Origin: JAJFHI01 sp050633705
GTDB taxonomy: Bacteria; Pseudomonadota; Alphaproteobacteria; Rhizobiales; Hyphomicrobiaceae
Assembly: GCA_050633705.1 (NCBI GenBank)
Contig: JBOEGZ010000007.1
Coordinates: 310,001-374,000, forward strand
Direction: 5' to 3'
DNA length: 64,000 nucleotides
In this document: positions 52,026 to 62,058 of the stretch, in pieces
Layout: each line of letters starts with the position of its first letter
Numbering within the stretch: the first letter of the stretch is position 1
Position numbers and translations under genes: made by a program
The notes under the pieces: generated by a model
Seen by the model: the letters and a program-made list of their open reading frames with translations, nothing else
What the model was told of the DNA's origin: nothing
Database searches by the model: none

Positions 52026-53075
52026 CTATTCGACGGGCTGATTGCGGCGTTGATCGGGATGCAAGCTTGTCCCAAGAATATGTTCACTGTTGCCAATGAC
52101 GTGCTCACCGGTGCCGATTATCAGCGGGTCTGGTTTTCCAATGATTTTGTGATCTTTTCCTGGATAAGGCAGGGACGCTAAAAAGTGCTTCATGCAATTC
52201 AAACGCGCGCGTTTTTTGTCACTTGATTTAACGATCGTCCAAGGAGCATCCGCAGTGTCGGTGTAAAAGAACATTGCCTCTTTTGCTTCTGTGTAGTCGT
52301 CCCACTTGTTGAGAGATTGACGGTCGATTGGCGATAATTTCCATTTTTTTAATGGTTCATTTTCGCGTGCCTTAAATCGGCGTAGCTGTTCTTCGCGCGT
52401 TACAGAAAACCAATACTTATAAAGCCTGATGCCGCTGCGAACCATCATGCGTTCGATATCGGGTGCCTCACGCATAAACTCCAGATATTCGCCGGCGGAG
52501 CAAAATCCCATGACGCGTTCCACGCCTGCCCGGTTGTACCAAGAGCGGTCGTACAAAACGATTTCACCACCTGAGGGAAAGTGTTCGATATAGCGTTGGA
52601 AAAACCACTGCGATTTTTCTCTGTTTGTTGGCTTTTCGAGGGCAACGACGCGTGCGCCGCGTGGGTTTAGATGCTCCGTGAAACGCTTGATTGTGCCGCC
52701 CTTGCCCGCGGCATCGCGACCTTCGAATATCATTACGATTTTTTGATTGGTGGTCTTGACCCATTCTTGAACTTTGAGCAATTCGGTTTGCAGCTCGGCC
52801 TTTTGCTTTTCGTAGGAGCGACGGCTCATCTTCTTCTTGTATGGGTACTCACCGGTCTCGAAAATTCTTCTGATTGCATCTTTGTTGTGGCGCAGCTCTG
52901 TCAGGTTGCTGTTGGGGTTTCCACTAGGATTTATGGGATCCAATGCTTCTGCAGTTGTTTTGGAAGATGCCGGGTGTGCGAAAACATCTTTTTGATCAAT
53001 GCTGGAGGCATTGGGAGAAATGACGGATCCGGATATTTGCGAGCGCTTGTTTTGATCCTCTTTGTCCATGGACAC
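52026..53075 (-). CDS. ppk2: Polyphosphate kinase 2
   Basis: Uses polyphosphate to phosphorylate nucleoside phosphates (or the reverse). The 349 residues form a one-domain PPK2. An about 75-residue polar N-terminal extension precedes Walker A GRDAAGKGGTIKRF (about 117-130), then RGARVVALEKPTNRE and Walker B YDRSWYNRAGVERVMGFC. Preference for ADP or AMP cannot be read with confidence. Confidence 0.93.
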   Translation of the reverse strand: MSMDKEDQNKRSQISGSVISPNASSIDQKDVFAHPASSKTTAEALDPINPSGNPNSNLTELRHNKDAIRRIFETGEYPYKKKMSRRSYEKQKAELQTELLKVQEWVKTTNQKIVMIFEGRDAAGKGGTIKRFTEHLNPRGARVVALEKPTNREKSQWFFQRYIEHFPSGGEIVLYDRSWYNRAGVERVMGFCSAGEYLEFMREAPDIERMMVRSGIRLYKYWFSVTREEQLRRFKARENEPLKKWKLSPIDRQSLNKWDDYTEAKEAMFFYTDTADAPWTIVKSSDKKRARLNCMKHFLASLPYPGKDHKIIGKPDPLIIGTGEHVIGNSEHILGTSLHPDQRRNQPVE

Positions 53076-53338
53076 CTCTCACACGTTTGGCATTATCGTT
53101 CACCGTTGAAACTAGGCCAACAATTGTTGCGTCTCACTGATCTGGATCAGGTGCTGGGTGTGTTCGACGTTTGGAATAGGGCAACAGGTTTTGTATTTGA
53201 ATAGATCGTTGATCAGGCAACTCATTGTTGGTTTGCTTGAGGTGTCTTTTTTGCGAATATCTTGCGCATTAACCCTATGTGCTTTGGGGGCTGCTGCGGC
53301 TAAAATCACTTTTTCTTAAATATGTAGAACTCTTCGCA

Positions 53339-55243
53339 CTAGTCATTTTCAAAGATGTGTGGCTGCTGGCCGCGTTGTGAAAGTGCACCTTGCATCTTGA
53401 GGCGCATAAAAGCGCTCGTGGTATAACGCGCGCTTGTTGCGTAATAGCGCTTCATCATGAATTCTATCAATTCCGTAAATTCATCCGTCAGATCTTCAGC
53501 GATGCGACAACCATCCCGGTTCACGATGGCGTTGACGCGATCACCTGCTTTCTCACATGCGTCGATCAAAACCCGCTTGAGATCGTCAATGTCAGATTTT
53601 TTACGCAAGCTCCACCCCTCTAGATTTATGAACAAAGTATTGCGGGCCTTATCATAAGTGATGCGCTCATCGAGATTGCGGTTGGTCAATTCCCCAAGCA
53701 GTTCCATCGGTTCGTCGCGGAAGATGCGGGTATCCATTTCAATCGGGGATTTAATTACGGGCATAAAGTCCATGTGGGCGAGAATATCTCGCTCAATTTC
53801 GATGCCAGGGGCCACCTCAATGAGTTCAAACCCTTCCATCGTGAGCTGGAAGACGCAGCGTTCTGTGACATAGAGAACGGGTTGAGAGCGCATTGCTGCA
53901 TAAGTGCCCGAGAACGTAATTTGTTCGACTTTCTTCACGAACTTTCTGACGCGACCCTCTTGCAGAATTTCCAGCTCGCCATTGTCGATGCCAATTTTAA
54001 GACCTCCGGCTGTGAACGTACCGACAAACACCACAGCGCGCGCATTTTGTGAAATGTCGATGAAGCCACCAGCGCCATTAATGCGTCCTCCAAAGCGGCT
54101 CGTGTTGACATTGCCGCAACGGTCACACTCAGCCATTCCCAAAACCGTGAGATCCAGTCCACCACCGTGGTAGAAATCAAACATTTGGTTTTGATCGATG
54201 ATTGCGTCGGCGTTGATGGACGAGCCAAAATTGGAACCAGCGGCTAATACGCCACCTACAGCACCAGCCTCTGTTGTCATCACGATGTGTGGCGTTACTT
54301 TTTCCTCGTTGGCAACGGCTGCAACGCCATCGGGTGCACCAACACCGAGGTTTATGACGCCGTTGGGCGGCAATTCGAATGCTGCACGTCTGGCAATGAT
54401 TTTGCGCTGGTTCAACTCCATTTTCGGCATGGATTCGACGGGGACACGAATTTCTCCGGCAAGCGCTGGGTCATACATGACACCGTAGTTCATGCGGTGC
54501 ATTTCAGGAGGGTTGGCGACAACAATACAATCAACCAAAATGCCAGGTACATGAACATCTTTGGGTTTAAGAGACCCGTGCTCAACGATCCGTTCCACCT
54601 GGGCAATGACGACACCACCGTTGTTGTGAGCGGCCATGGCCTGGGCTAATACATCAAGCGTAAGGGCTTCTTTTTCCATCGAAAGGTTGCCGCTGGGATC
54701 GGCACTTGTGGCTCGGATCAAAGCGACATCGATTTTTGTCGCTGTGTAAAACAACCACTCTTCGCCGTCGACGTCGACGAGCTTGACGATGTCTTCTTTG
54801 GTCACATCATTGACCTTGCCACCATCGTGACGAGGGTCGACGTAGGTGTGAAGTCCGACTTTGGAAAACAAGCCCGGGTGGCCAGCAGCACACGAGCGAT
54901 AAAGTTTGGCGATAACACCTTGAGGAAGATTATAACCTTCGATCTCGTTATTTTTTGCTGCCTCAGCAACTTTCGGCATGCGGCCCAGGTTGCCGGCAAT
55001 GACGCGTTTTAAAAGACCCTGGTGATGGAAGCGTCCGGTGCCAAGGCCCTTGCTGTCGCCAGCTCCCGCGCACATGATCAACGTTAAGTCTTTCGGCTTG
55101 TTGCTAATGACGTAGCGATCTTCCAGAGCCTGATGCAGGGCTTCGGGAATGCAGCTTTGTACAAAACCCGTTGTCGTGATGACATCATTGTCGCCGATGA
55201 GTGCGACCGCATTGCTCGCAGAAATTATCTTATTTTTTTTCAC
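53339..55243 (-). CDS. Fused CoA-transferase with C-terminal extension
   Basis: 634 residues. Both halves of a class I CoA-transferase are in one chain: alpha-like at about 1-270 and beta-like at about 285-520. The likely catalytic glutamate is in TTEAGAVGG. The overall type is that of acetate/propionate/3-oxoacid CoA-transferases such as YdiF. About 110 residues follow the usual end (from about 525, EMDTRIF onwards) and form an extra domain of mixed character. Substrates are not deducible. It could make or spare short-chain acyl-CoA; no operon partner is present. Confidence 0.85.
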   Translation of the reverse strand: MKKNKIISASNAVALIGDNDVITTTGFVQSCIPEALHQALEDRYVISNKPKDLTLIMCAGAGDSKGLGTGRFHHQGLLKRVIAGNLGRMPKVAEAAKNNEIEGYNLPQGVIAKLYRSCAAGHPGLFSKVGLHTYVDPRHDGGKVNDVTKEDIVKLVDVDGEEWLFYTATKIDVALIRATSADPSGNLSMEKEALTLDVLAQAMAAHNNGGVVIAQVERIVEHGSLKPKDVHVPGILVDCIVVANPPEMHRMNYGVMYDPALAGEIRVPVESMPKMELNQRKIIARRAAFELPPNGVINLGVGAPDGVAAVANEEKVTPHIVMTTEAGAVGGVLAAGSNFGSSINADAIIDQNQMFDFYHGGGLDLTVLGMAECDRCGNVNTSRFGGRINGAGGFIDISQNARAVVFVGTFTAGGLKIGIDNGELEILQEGRVRKFVKKVEQITFSGTYAAMRSQPVLYVTERCVFQLTMEGFELIEVAPGIEIERDILAHMDFMPVIKSPIEMDTRIFRDEPMELLGELTNRNLDERITYDKARNTLFINLEGWSLRKKSDIDDLKRVLIDACEKAGDRVNAIVNRDGCRIAEDLTDEFTELIEFMMKRYYATSARYTTSAFMRLKMQGALSQRGQQPHIFEND

Positions 55244-55522
55244 GTGGGTTTCTTCCCTGGGTCTTCTATTGATATTTCGCGGTTCTCAGATGCCGCGCTG
55301 GGTATTTTTTGTTGTCGTTGTCTGGTTTGATCTGCGAGCACTCTGTCTCAACCTTTCGTTTAGTACCTTTGTAACGGCAAAGCGAAGAAGCGCAATATCG
55401 TTCGGCGAGATGAACGGCCACCGAGGTCTTGCTTGGCCTCGGACCTGGACTTGGTTTTTCGAAGAACTGAGGCGCGCGGCGATGCTCAGAAGGGTTGCCA
55501 AAGTGGATCGGCACTGTTTTGC

Positions 55523-56290
55523 TCAAGTCTCGATTAGGTCGCCGACATTCAACGTTCCAGCCTCGTCAATATTGGCGTAGATTCCGAAATCGCTAAATCC
55601 CCAGGTGCGTTTTATTACGGCGGGAATATTGAGATCACGTGCGCCTGTTTCTGGGTCAACGTTTGTTGCAGCGCAACGGATTGTTCGCTCGAGACCGGTC
55701 AATTGGATGTCGCCAATCTTGAAAGTGCGTCCGACTAAGTCGAATTCAGACCAAGGGGCGAGGCCGTCAAGGTAGAGGTTGGCGCGAAATCTTATTGGGT
55801 GGACTGGCCTACCAATAACGCGTTCGAGTTCACGTAGGGATGCGAGGTTGACAATATGAACGCACTTGGCTGCGACATCTGAAAAGCTGTGGCCGGTTGC
55901 CCGGGTGATCTTAGGCGCGCCACGCAAACAATCTTTCATGTAAGCGGCAAGAAACTGCTCGATCATCTGGCGACCGATCTTTGTGGAAAGCTGTCCACGG
56001 GCAACTTGTTTATTGTCGCGTCGAATGGTGAGAGTTTCGCTCGCAGCGTCGTACTCCGTCTTCAAGGTCGCAAGCTTTTCGTTGCGCATCAGCATTAAAA
56101 AGTTAATTTTCGGGAGGTGCTTGGGGGCCTCAGGATCAAAACGTCCTGCGCCGTTTTCCACGGCCCAGATGCGATCAAGGGCAAGTGTCGCATTTGCTTC
56201 GACGGTAACGGATTGAAGACGCTCGGGACTGAGGCCCTTGACGGGGTAGCGAAAGATTTCGGTCAGCTTTGCTTGGGTTTGTGTGCTCAT
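55523..56290 (-). CDS. MOSC-domain molybdenum protein
   Basis: 255 residues of the YcbX/mARC type: an N-terminal MOSC_N beta-barrel (EIFRYPVKGLSPERL) and the MOSC domain with the probable molybdenum-cofactor cysteine in ERTIRCAATNVDPETG. Such proteins reduce N-hydroxylated compounds with electrons from a separate reductase. No ferredoxin domain is fused here, unlike E. coli YcbX. ATG 56290 gives a standard start; the longer reading from 56344 is not supported. Confidence 0.88.
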   Translation of the reverse strand: MSTQTQAKLTEIFRYPVKGLSPERLQSVTVEANATLALDRIWAVENGAGRFDPEAPKHLPKINFLMLMRNEKLATLKTEYDAASETLTIRRDNKQVARGQLSTKIGRQMIEQFLAAYMKDCLRGAPKITRATGHSFSDVAAKCVHIVNLASLRELERVIGRPVHPIRFRANLYLDGLAPWSEFDLVGRTFKIGDIQLTGLERTIRCAATNVDPETGARDLNIPAVIKRTWGFSDFGIYANIDEAGTLNVGDLIET

Positions 56291-56562
56291 GAGAACTCTT
56301 AAGGTCGCGGCTAGGGAGCAACAATGAATGCCATGTTCTTGCATTTAGCAAGTGGTGCCCAGACATTGACGCAAATCAGTGCAGAATTTTTACCAGTTTG
56401 AGACCTTTAATTGGGGCGCTGGTTTACCCATATATTGGAAGAATCAGCTCGCAGAATGATGCCGGTTAAGGGGCTGATATGTGCAAAAACTAACGACATT
56501 CGATGACGGCGTTCAGCCCCCGTGCCAAAATGGGCGGTGCTGGCGTGCTGAGGAGCGAAAAA

Positions 56563-59178
56563 ATGAATATTGAAAAGTATACCGACCGTGCCAAGGGGTT
56601 TGTTCAGGCTGCCCAATCGCTGGCGTTGCGCGAGGGACACCAACAGTTTTCGCCAGAACATGTGTTGAAAATTCTACTCGATGACGAGCAGGGCTTGGCT
56701 GCTGGTCTGATTGTACGTGCCGGAGGGAATGTAGACAGGGCCCGCGAAGTCGTTGCAACCGCGTTGTCGAAACATCCCAAAGCTTCTGGCAGTGGCGCGG
56801 GGCAGGTTTATTTGACGCAGGAATTGGCGCGGGTCTTCAACTCGGCTGAAGAACTTGCAGAAAAGGCAAGCGACAAGTTTGTAACCGCTGAACGTCTTTT
56901 GATGGCTTTGGCCATCGAAAAAGAAACTGAGGCGGCCAAAGCTCTCGACACTGCCGGTGTGACAGCGCAGGCGCTAAATGGCGCGATCAACGATATCCGC
57001 AAAGGACGTACAGCAGATACGGCTTCTGCCGAAGAGGGCTATGATGCCCTGAAGCGTTATTCTCGGGATCTAACCGAAGCTGCCGCATCAAACAAGCTTG
57101 ACCCGGTGATCGGTCGCGATGAAGAAATTCGCAGAACGATTCAGGTCTTGTCTCGGCGCACGAAAAACAATCCTGTGCTCATTGGTGAACCGGGCGTCGG
57201 TAAAACGGCCATCGCTGAAGGTTTGGCGTTACGAATTGTCAAAGGTGATGTGCCGGAGAGTTTAAAAGACAAACGTTTGCTTGCACTTGACATGGGCTCG
57301 CTCATCGCCGGTGCGAAATACCGTGGTGAATTTGAAGAACGCCTGAAATCTGTTCTGACCGAAGTGGAAAGTGAAGCCGGCCGCATCATTTTGTTCATTG
57401 ACGAGCTTCACACGATCGTCGGTGCTGGCAAGTCCGATGGCGCAATGGATGCATCCAATTTGCTGAAACCCGCATTGGCGCGCGGTGAGTTGCACTGTGT
57501 CGGAGCGACGACACTTGATGAATACCGCAAGCATATCGAAAAAGATGCTGCCTTGGCGCGTCGCTTCCAACCAGTAACGATTGCAGAGCCGACGGTTGAA
57601 GATACCATTTCGATCCTTAGAGGACTTAAGGAAAAGTACGAACTGCATCACGGCGTGCGTATCACCGACAGCGCTCTCGTTTCGGCCGCGACATTATCAA
57701 ACCGCTATATTTCCGACCGTTTCCTGCCGGATAAGGCGATTGACCTGGTTGATGAAGCCGCTTCGCGCTTGAAGATGCAAATCGATTCCAAACCTGAAGA
57801 ACTCGATGCCATTGATCGCGATCTTATGCAGATGAAGATTGAACGTGAGGCTTTGCGCAAGGAAACAGATGATGCCTCCAAAGACCGCCTTGAGCGTTTG
57901 GAGAAATCGATTAGCGATCTGGAAGAGCAAAGCCGGGCGCTAACTCAGCGGTGGGAATCGGAAAAAGATAAACTTGGTTCAGAGCAAAAGCTGAAAGAAA
58001 AGCTCGACACTTATCGTGGTGAACTTGAGCAAGCCCAACGGCGAGGCGACTTACAACGCGCTGGTGAACTTGCTTATGGTCTAATTCCTGACCTTGAAAA
58101 GAAAATCGCGAGCCTTGCTGGCAACGACGAAGTTGATGATGCGTCGAGCAATCTGATGCTTGAAGAAGCCGTGACGCCCGATCAAATTGCCGGTGTTGTG
58201 TCTCGCTGGACGGGTGTTCCTGTTGAGCGGATGCTTGAAGGTGAGCGCGACAAGCTTTTGAAAATGGAAGAAGCTTTGTCTAAGCGTGTCATTGGTCAAT
58301 TTGAAGCGGTGACGGCTGTTTCGACGGCTGTGCGGCGTGCACGCGCTGGGCTACAGGACCCTAATAGACCGATTGGTTCGTTCATGTTCTTAGGCCCAAC
58401 GGGCGTTGGCAAGACAGAGCTGACGAAGGCCCTGGCGGAGTTTCTGTTCGATGATGAAAACGCCATGGTTCGGATCGACATGAGTGAGTACATGGAAAAG
58501 CACTCTGTATCCCGGCTTATCGGTGCACCTCCTGGTTATGTCGGCTACGATGAAGGTGGAGCTTTGACCGAAGCCGTGCGTCGTCGTCCCTATCAGGTTG
58601 TTTTGTTTGATGAGATTGAGAAAGCACATCCCGACGTATTCAATGTTTTGTTGCAAGTTCTCGATGATGGACGTTTGACAGACGGACAAGGTCGCACTGT
58701 TGATTTCAAGAATACATTGATCATCATGACTTCGAATATGGGTGCGGAATATTTGGTCAATCAAGCTGAAGGCGAGGAAGTTGAAGCCGTCCGTGACCTT
58801 GTTATGGGCGAAGTGCGCAACAACTTCCGTCCGGAATTTCTAAACCGGTTGGATGAGATTTTGTTGTTCCATAGGCTGCAGCGCAGCGATATGGGGCGTA
58901 TCGTGGACATTCAGATCGGCCGTCTTCAACAGCTTCTGGATGAACGCAAAATTACGTTGCAATTGAATGAAGATGCGCGCACGTGGCTTGCCAACCGCGG
59001 GTATGACCCTTCATACGGTGCTCGCCCGCTAAAGCGCGTCATTCAAAAACAGGTTCAGGATGCGTTGGCTGAACAGATCCTACAGGGCGCCGTGAAAGAT
59101 GGAGATAATGTTGAGGTCACAGTGCGAGATGGAAATCTGTATGTGAACGGTTGGCCAGTAAGGGCTGCGGCTGCATAA
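56563..59178 (+). CDS. clpB: ClpB protein disaggregase
   Basis: Hsp100 ATPase that rescues aggregated proteins together with DnaK. The 871 residues are of normal length: N-domain, first AAA+ (Walker A GEPGVGKTA, Walker B FIDELH), coiled-coil M-domain (about 410-530), second AAA+ (GPTGVGKTE) and C-terminal small domain. ATG 56563 follows AGGAG (56551-56555) by seven bases; the upstream in-frame start at 56503 is not needed. A heat-shock promoter is expected, but I could not place one in the 272-base gap to the divergent MOSC gene. Confidence 0.97.
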   Translation: MNIEKYTDRAKGFVQAAQSLALREGHQQFSPEHVLKILLDDEQGLAAGLIVRAGGNVDRAREVVATALSKHPKASGSGAGQVYLTQELARVFNSAEELAEKASDKFVTAERLLMALAIEKETEAAKALDTAGVTAQALNGAINDIRKGRTADTASAEEGYDALKRYSRDLTEAAASNKLDPVIGRDEEIRRTIQVLSRRTKNNPVLIGEPGVGKTAIAEGLALRIVKGDVPESLKDKRLLALDMGSLIAGAKYRGEFEERLKSVLTEVESEAGRIILFIDELHTIVGAGKSDGAMDASNLLKPALARGELHCVGATTLDEYRKHIEKDAALARRFQPVTIAEPTVEDTISILRGLKEKYELHHGVRITDSALVSAATLSNRYISDRFLPDKAIDLVDEAASRLKMQIDSKPEELDAIDRDLMQMKIEREALRKETDDASKDRLERLEKSISDLEEQSRALTQRWESEKDKLGSEQKLKEKLDTYRGELEQAQRRGDLQRAGELAYGLIPDLEKKIASLAGNDEVDDASSNLMLEEAVTPDQIAGVVSRWTGVPVERMLEGERDKLLKMEEALSKRVIGQFEAVTAVSTAVRRARAGLQDPNRPIGSFMFLGPTGVGKTELTKALAEFLFDDENAMVRIDMSEYMEKHSVSRLIGAPPGYVGYDEGGALTEAVRRRPYQVVLFDEIEKAHPDVFNVLLQVLDDGRLTDGQGRTVDFKNTLIIMTSNMGAEYLVNQAEGEEVEAVRDLVMGEVRNNFRPEFLNRLDEILLFHRLQRSDMGRIVDIQIGRLQQLLDERKITLQLNEDARTWLANRGYDPSYGARPLKRVIQKQVQDALAEQILQGAVKDGDNVEVTVRDGNLYVNGWPVRAAAA

Positions 59179-59220
59179 CAATTCTAATGCGGCTGTTTCA
59201 GACGCTGAACAAATCAAACA

Positions 59221-59256
59221 AAACGCCAGGATGGCCTTTGGGCTTTCCTGGCGTTT
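59221..59256 (+). terminator. Hairpin terminator after clpB
   Basis: AAACGCCAGGA and TCCTGGCGTTT form an 11-pair perfect stem with a 14-base loop. The T-run is short (TTT in the stem, then GCTTG), so strength is uncertain. Confidence 0.7.
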
Positions 59257-59324
59257 GCTTGTCGATCAATCGAATTGGCCCTGTCTTGGCCTCATCAATG
59301 GAGCAGAACAGGGAGCGCGGCGCG

Positions 59325-60086
59325 CTAATCCTTAATTCGATAACCTGTTTTAAAGATCCACCAGATGATGGCGAGACAGAGCACTAAAAATAACAGCGTC
59401 ATAGCAATGCTCACGCCGACATTGACGTCCGAAATTCCGTAAAAACTCCAGCGAAATCCACTTACGAGATAAACCACGGGATTAAACAACGATACGGTTT
59501 GCCAAAATGGGGGCAGCATGTTGATCGAGTAAAACGTTCCTCCAAGAAATGCCAACGGCGTCACGATCAACAGCGGAACAAGTTGTAATTTTTCAAACCC
59601 GTCCGCCCAAATGCCAATGACAAAGCCAAACAGGCTGAATGTAATAGCTGTTAAAATTAAAAAAGTGATCATCCAAATGGGGTGTTCAATTTGAAGTGGG
59701 ACAAAAAAGGCTGATGTTGCCAGGATAACCAAGCCAATAAATATGGATTTGGTGGCCGCAGCGCCAACGTAGCCCAGAACGATTTCGAAGTATGAGACCG
59801 GTGCGGAAAGCAGCTCGAAGATCGTGCCGGAAAATCGCGGGAAGTATATTGCGAACGAGGCGTTGGACAGACTCTGCGTGAGCAACGACAACATCACAAG
59901 TCCAGGCACGATGAATGCGCCATAAGCGATGCCATCGATCTCACTAATTCGCGAACCTATCGCAGATCCGAATACGACAAAATAAAGTGCGGTTGAAAGG
60001 ATTGGCGAGACAATGGACTGCATGCGCGTGCGCCAGGCGCGTGCGATTTCAAATATGTAGATTGACTTTATCGCTTCGAAATTCAT
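59325..60086 (-). CDS. ABC-2 type exporter permease
   Basis: 253 residues with six hydrophobic segments of the ABC-2 membrane family (close to E. coli YadH in length and pattern, including LGGTFYSINMLPPFWQ and LFNPVVYLVSGFRW). Its start overlaps the end of the ATPase gene by four bases, so the two form a transporter pair. Cargo unknown; drug or envelope-component export is typical. Confidence 0.9.
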   Translation of the reverse strand: MNFEAIKSIYIFEIARAWRTRMQSIVSPILSTALYFVVFGSAIGSRISEIDGIAYGAFIVPGLVMLSLLTQSLSNASFAIYFPRFSGTIFELLSAPVSYFEIVLGYVGAAATKSIFIGLVILATSAFFVPLQIEHPIWMITFLILTAITFSLFGFVIGIWADGFEKLQLVPLLIVTPLAFLGGTFYSINMLPPFWQTVSLFNPVVYLVSGFRWSFYGISDVNVGVSIAMTLLFLVLCLAIIWWIFKTGYRIKD

Positions 60087-61000
60087 GAGCGTTCTTTCAC
60101 AAGACTGACAAATATTTCTTCAAGAGAGCTTTGTTTGGTGTTGAGGTCACTAAACTTAAGACCATTTTCGTTAAGGGCCCTCAAGAGTGATGTGATTCCG
60201 GTTCGTTCGGCCTTTGTGTCGTAGGTGTAGATCAGGTCGGCTCCATCAGAACCTATTGTCAGGTCATAGGATGCAAGGGAGGTCGGAATTTCTTCCAGTG
60301 GCTTGGTCATATGCAAGGTGAGTTGTTTTTTGCCCAGCTTCTTCATCAAGATATTTTTTTCTTCAACGAGAATGATTTCTCCGTTTCTGATAACGCCGAC
60401 TCTGTCGGCCATTTCTTCGGCTTCCTCGATGTAGTGTGTCGTAAGAATAATCGTCACGCCTGTTTCGCGCAGCTTGCGTACGAGTTCCCACATTTCTTTT
60501 CGAAGCTCGACATCAACCCCGGCTGTCGGTTCATCTAGAAACAAAATTTCGGGCTCATGTGACAGGGCCTTGGCGATCAATACGCGCCGTTTCATACCGC
60601 CCGATAGCATTCGGATCGCGGTGTCTTTTTTGTCGAGGAGCGAGAGATCTTTGAGTATCTTATCGATCAGTTCCGGGTTAGGTTTTTTGCCAAAGAGCCC
60701 GCGCGTGAACGAAACAGTTTCGCAAACGCATTCAAAAGCGTTGTTCGTGAGTTCCTGAGGCACTAAGCCGATTTTTCGTCGCGCAGCGCGATAATCTGTG
60801 ATGATGTCGTGACCGTCGACTTTGACTGTGCCAGTTGTCGGGTTGACGATGCCGCAAATTGTGCTGATGAGTGTCGTTTTGCCAGCACCATTGGGGCCGA
60901 GCAGTGCGAAAATCTCGCCCTTGTGAATTGTGAGGTCGACATTTTTTAGCGCATGAAAACCGCTCGCGTATGTTTTTGAGAGATTGGAGATCGAAATCAT
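60083..61000 (-). CDS. ABC exporter ATP-binding protein
   Basis: 305 residues: Walker A GPNGAGKTT, signature LSGGMKRR, Walker B ILFLDEPTAGVD and H-loop THYIEEAEEM. About 75 extra C-terminal residues follow the nucleotide-binding domain, as in the YadG/DrrA type. First gene of the two-gene exporter operon; the permease start overlaps its stop. Confidence 0.93.
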   Translation of the reverse strand: MISISNLSKTYASGFHALKNVDLTIHKGEIFALLGPNGAGKTTLISTICGIVNPTTGTVKVDGHDIITDYRAARRKIGLVPQELTNNAFECVCETVSFTRGLFGKKPNPELIDKILKDLSLLDKKDTAIRMLSGGMKRRVLIAKALSHEPEILFLDEPTAGVDVELRKEMWELVRKLRETGVTIILTTHYIEEAEEMADRVGVIRNGEIILVEEKNILMKKLGKKQLTLHMTKPLEEIPTSLASYDLTIGSDGADLIYTYDTKAERTGITSLLRALNENGLKFSDLNTKQSSLEEIFVSLVKERS

Positions 61001-61308
61001 AAGTTATTCTTGCACTTTTAATTGGATGGAGGACGGCCGTCTGCCGGATTAGCAAAAATATGTGAAAACACCCGGCCCTTCGAACTGATGGTTTAAAACA
61101 TCATACAAGTTCTGCAAGCCTTGAATTTATGACGCTGGCTGGCAAGCGGTGAATATCTGAGCATTGGTCGAATTCAGACCAAAAAACAAAAAAGACAGCC
61201 CGCTTAAAGGCTGTCTTTTGATGGATGTTCAGAGCAATCAGCCAAGCCCGTGCTGCGGGTGTTGTGTTTCCGGGCCGCGCAAATGCAAGTATTGTGCTTT
61301 AAAGTAAC
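61001..61308. other. Spacer between exporter operon and cytochrome P460 gene
   Basis: 308 bases with one terminator (61186-61219) serving the P460 gene. The remainder should hold the exporter promoter. No gene seen. Confidence 0.45.
61186..61219 (-). terminator. Intrinsic terminator of the P460 gene
   Basis: AAAAGACAGCC and GGCTGTCTTTT form an 11-pair stem with an eight-base loop. On the minus strand it is followed by a T-rich stretch, about 90 bases after the stop codon. Confidence 0.85.
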
Positions 61309-61890
61309 TTATTTTTTTACGCGGACGTCTTCCACAGGATAGCCTAGCGAGTCCTGCGTGCTGAAAACGCCATGGCAAGTATGACAGAATTTCTGACTGA
61401 CTTTAAACTCTTTGCCATTGGGGGCAACGCCGGAATACTTCCAATCGCCAAAATCTGGTGCCGCACCTTCTGCGAGCTTTGTCATAATTAACAATGGGCC
61501 AATCGCGACCTTGTTTTTCTTGTTCGCTTTAAAGCTCTCTTTGGCGATTATCGTGCCGATTGGCATTTTTACGTCTTCGTCTTTGAAGTCTGTGTAAGCA
61601 TCGTAGCCAACGTCGTTGACGAAGGTCATCAAGAACCGCTCACCGTGGACGCCTGGTGTTGCCGGTCGTGTCGATGCGGCTTTCCAGTTGCGATATTTGC
61701 TGGCGACCTCGTGACCAGCTTTGCCATAGGCCGCTGCCAACTTATCTTTCAGGCAGGCGTAAATCGCATCTGTCTCTTGTGCATTCATATCCTCGGCTGC
61801 TTTTGTGAAAGTACATTCCTCAGCCTGAGCGTGCGATAACGGCGCCAGCAGGGCCGAGCAGCCCACGAGTATCTTTAAGATACGTTCCAT
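61309..61890 (-). CDS. Cytochrome P460 family protein
   Basis: 193 residues with a signal peptide ending near SHAQA and a single c-type haem site FCHTCHG (CXXCH) near residue 165. The P460 family is a beta-sheet haem protein of the periplasm. Some members oxidise hydroxylamine through a lysine cross-linked to the haem, while cytochrome c'-beta members bind NO without it. Lysines precede the haem site (FKANKKNKVAIGP), but whether one is cross-linked cannot be read. Role in hydroxylamine or NO detoxification is inferred from the family. Confidence 0.87.
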   Translation of the reverse strand: MERILKILVGCSALLAPLSHAQAEECTFTKAAEDMNAQETDAIYACLKDKLAAAYGKAGHEVASKYRNWKAASTRPATPGVHGERFLMTFVNDVGYDAYTDFKDEDVKMPIGTIIAKESFKANKKNKVAIGPLLIMTKLAEGAAPDFGDWKYSGVAPNGKEFKVSQKFCHTCHGVFSTQDSLGYPVEDVRVKK

Positions 61891-62058
61891 CTCATCTCTC
61901 CATGGCGATTAAATTCATCCAAATCAAGACTCCCGTGAGCGTGTCGGGAGGAGTTGCATAATGTAAGGAGATTAGACAGATGTGTTGCTTTTGAAACTCA
62001 CGTTCGCCACATCGAAAAACACAACTATTTGATAGTGGCGTGATGACGTCTTGAAGGG

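Noticed and set aside
56291..56562. Heat-shock promoter for clpB
   Set aside because: CCCATATAT and TTGAG-like pieces occur, but their spacing does not fit the sigma-32 pattern.
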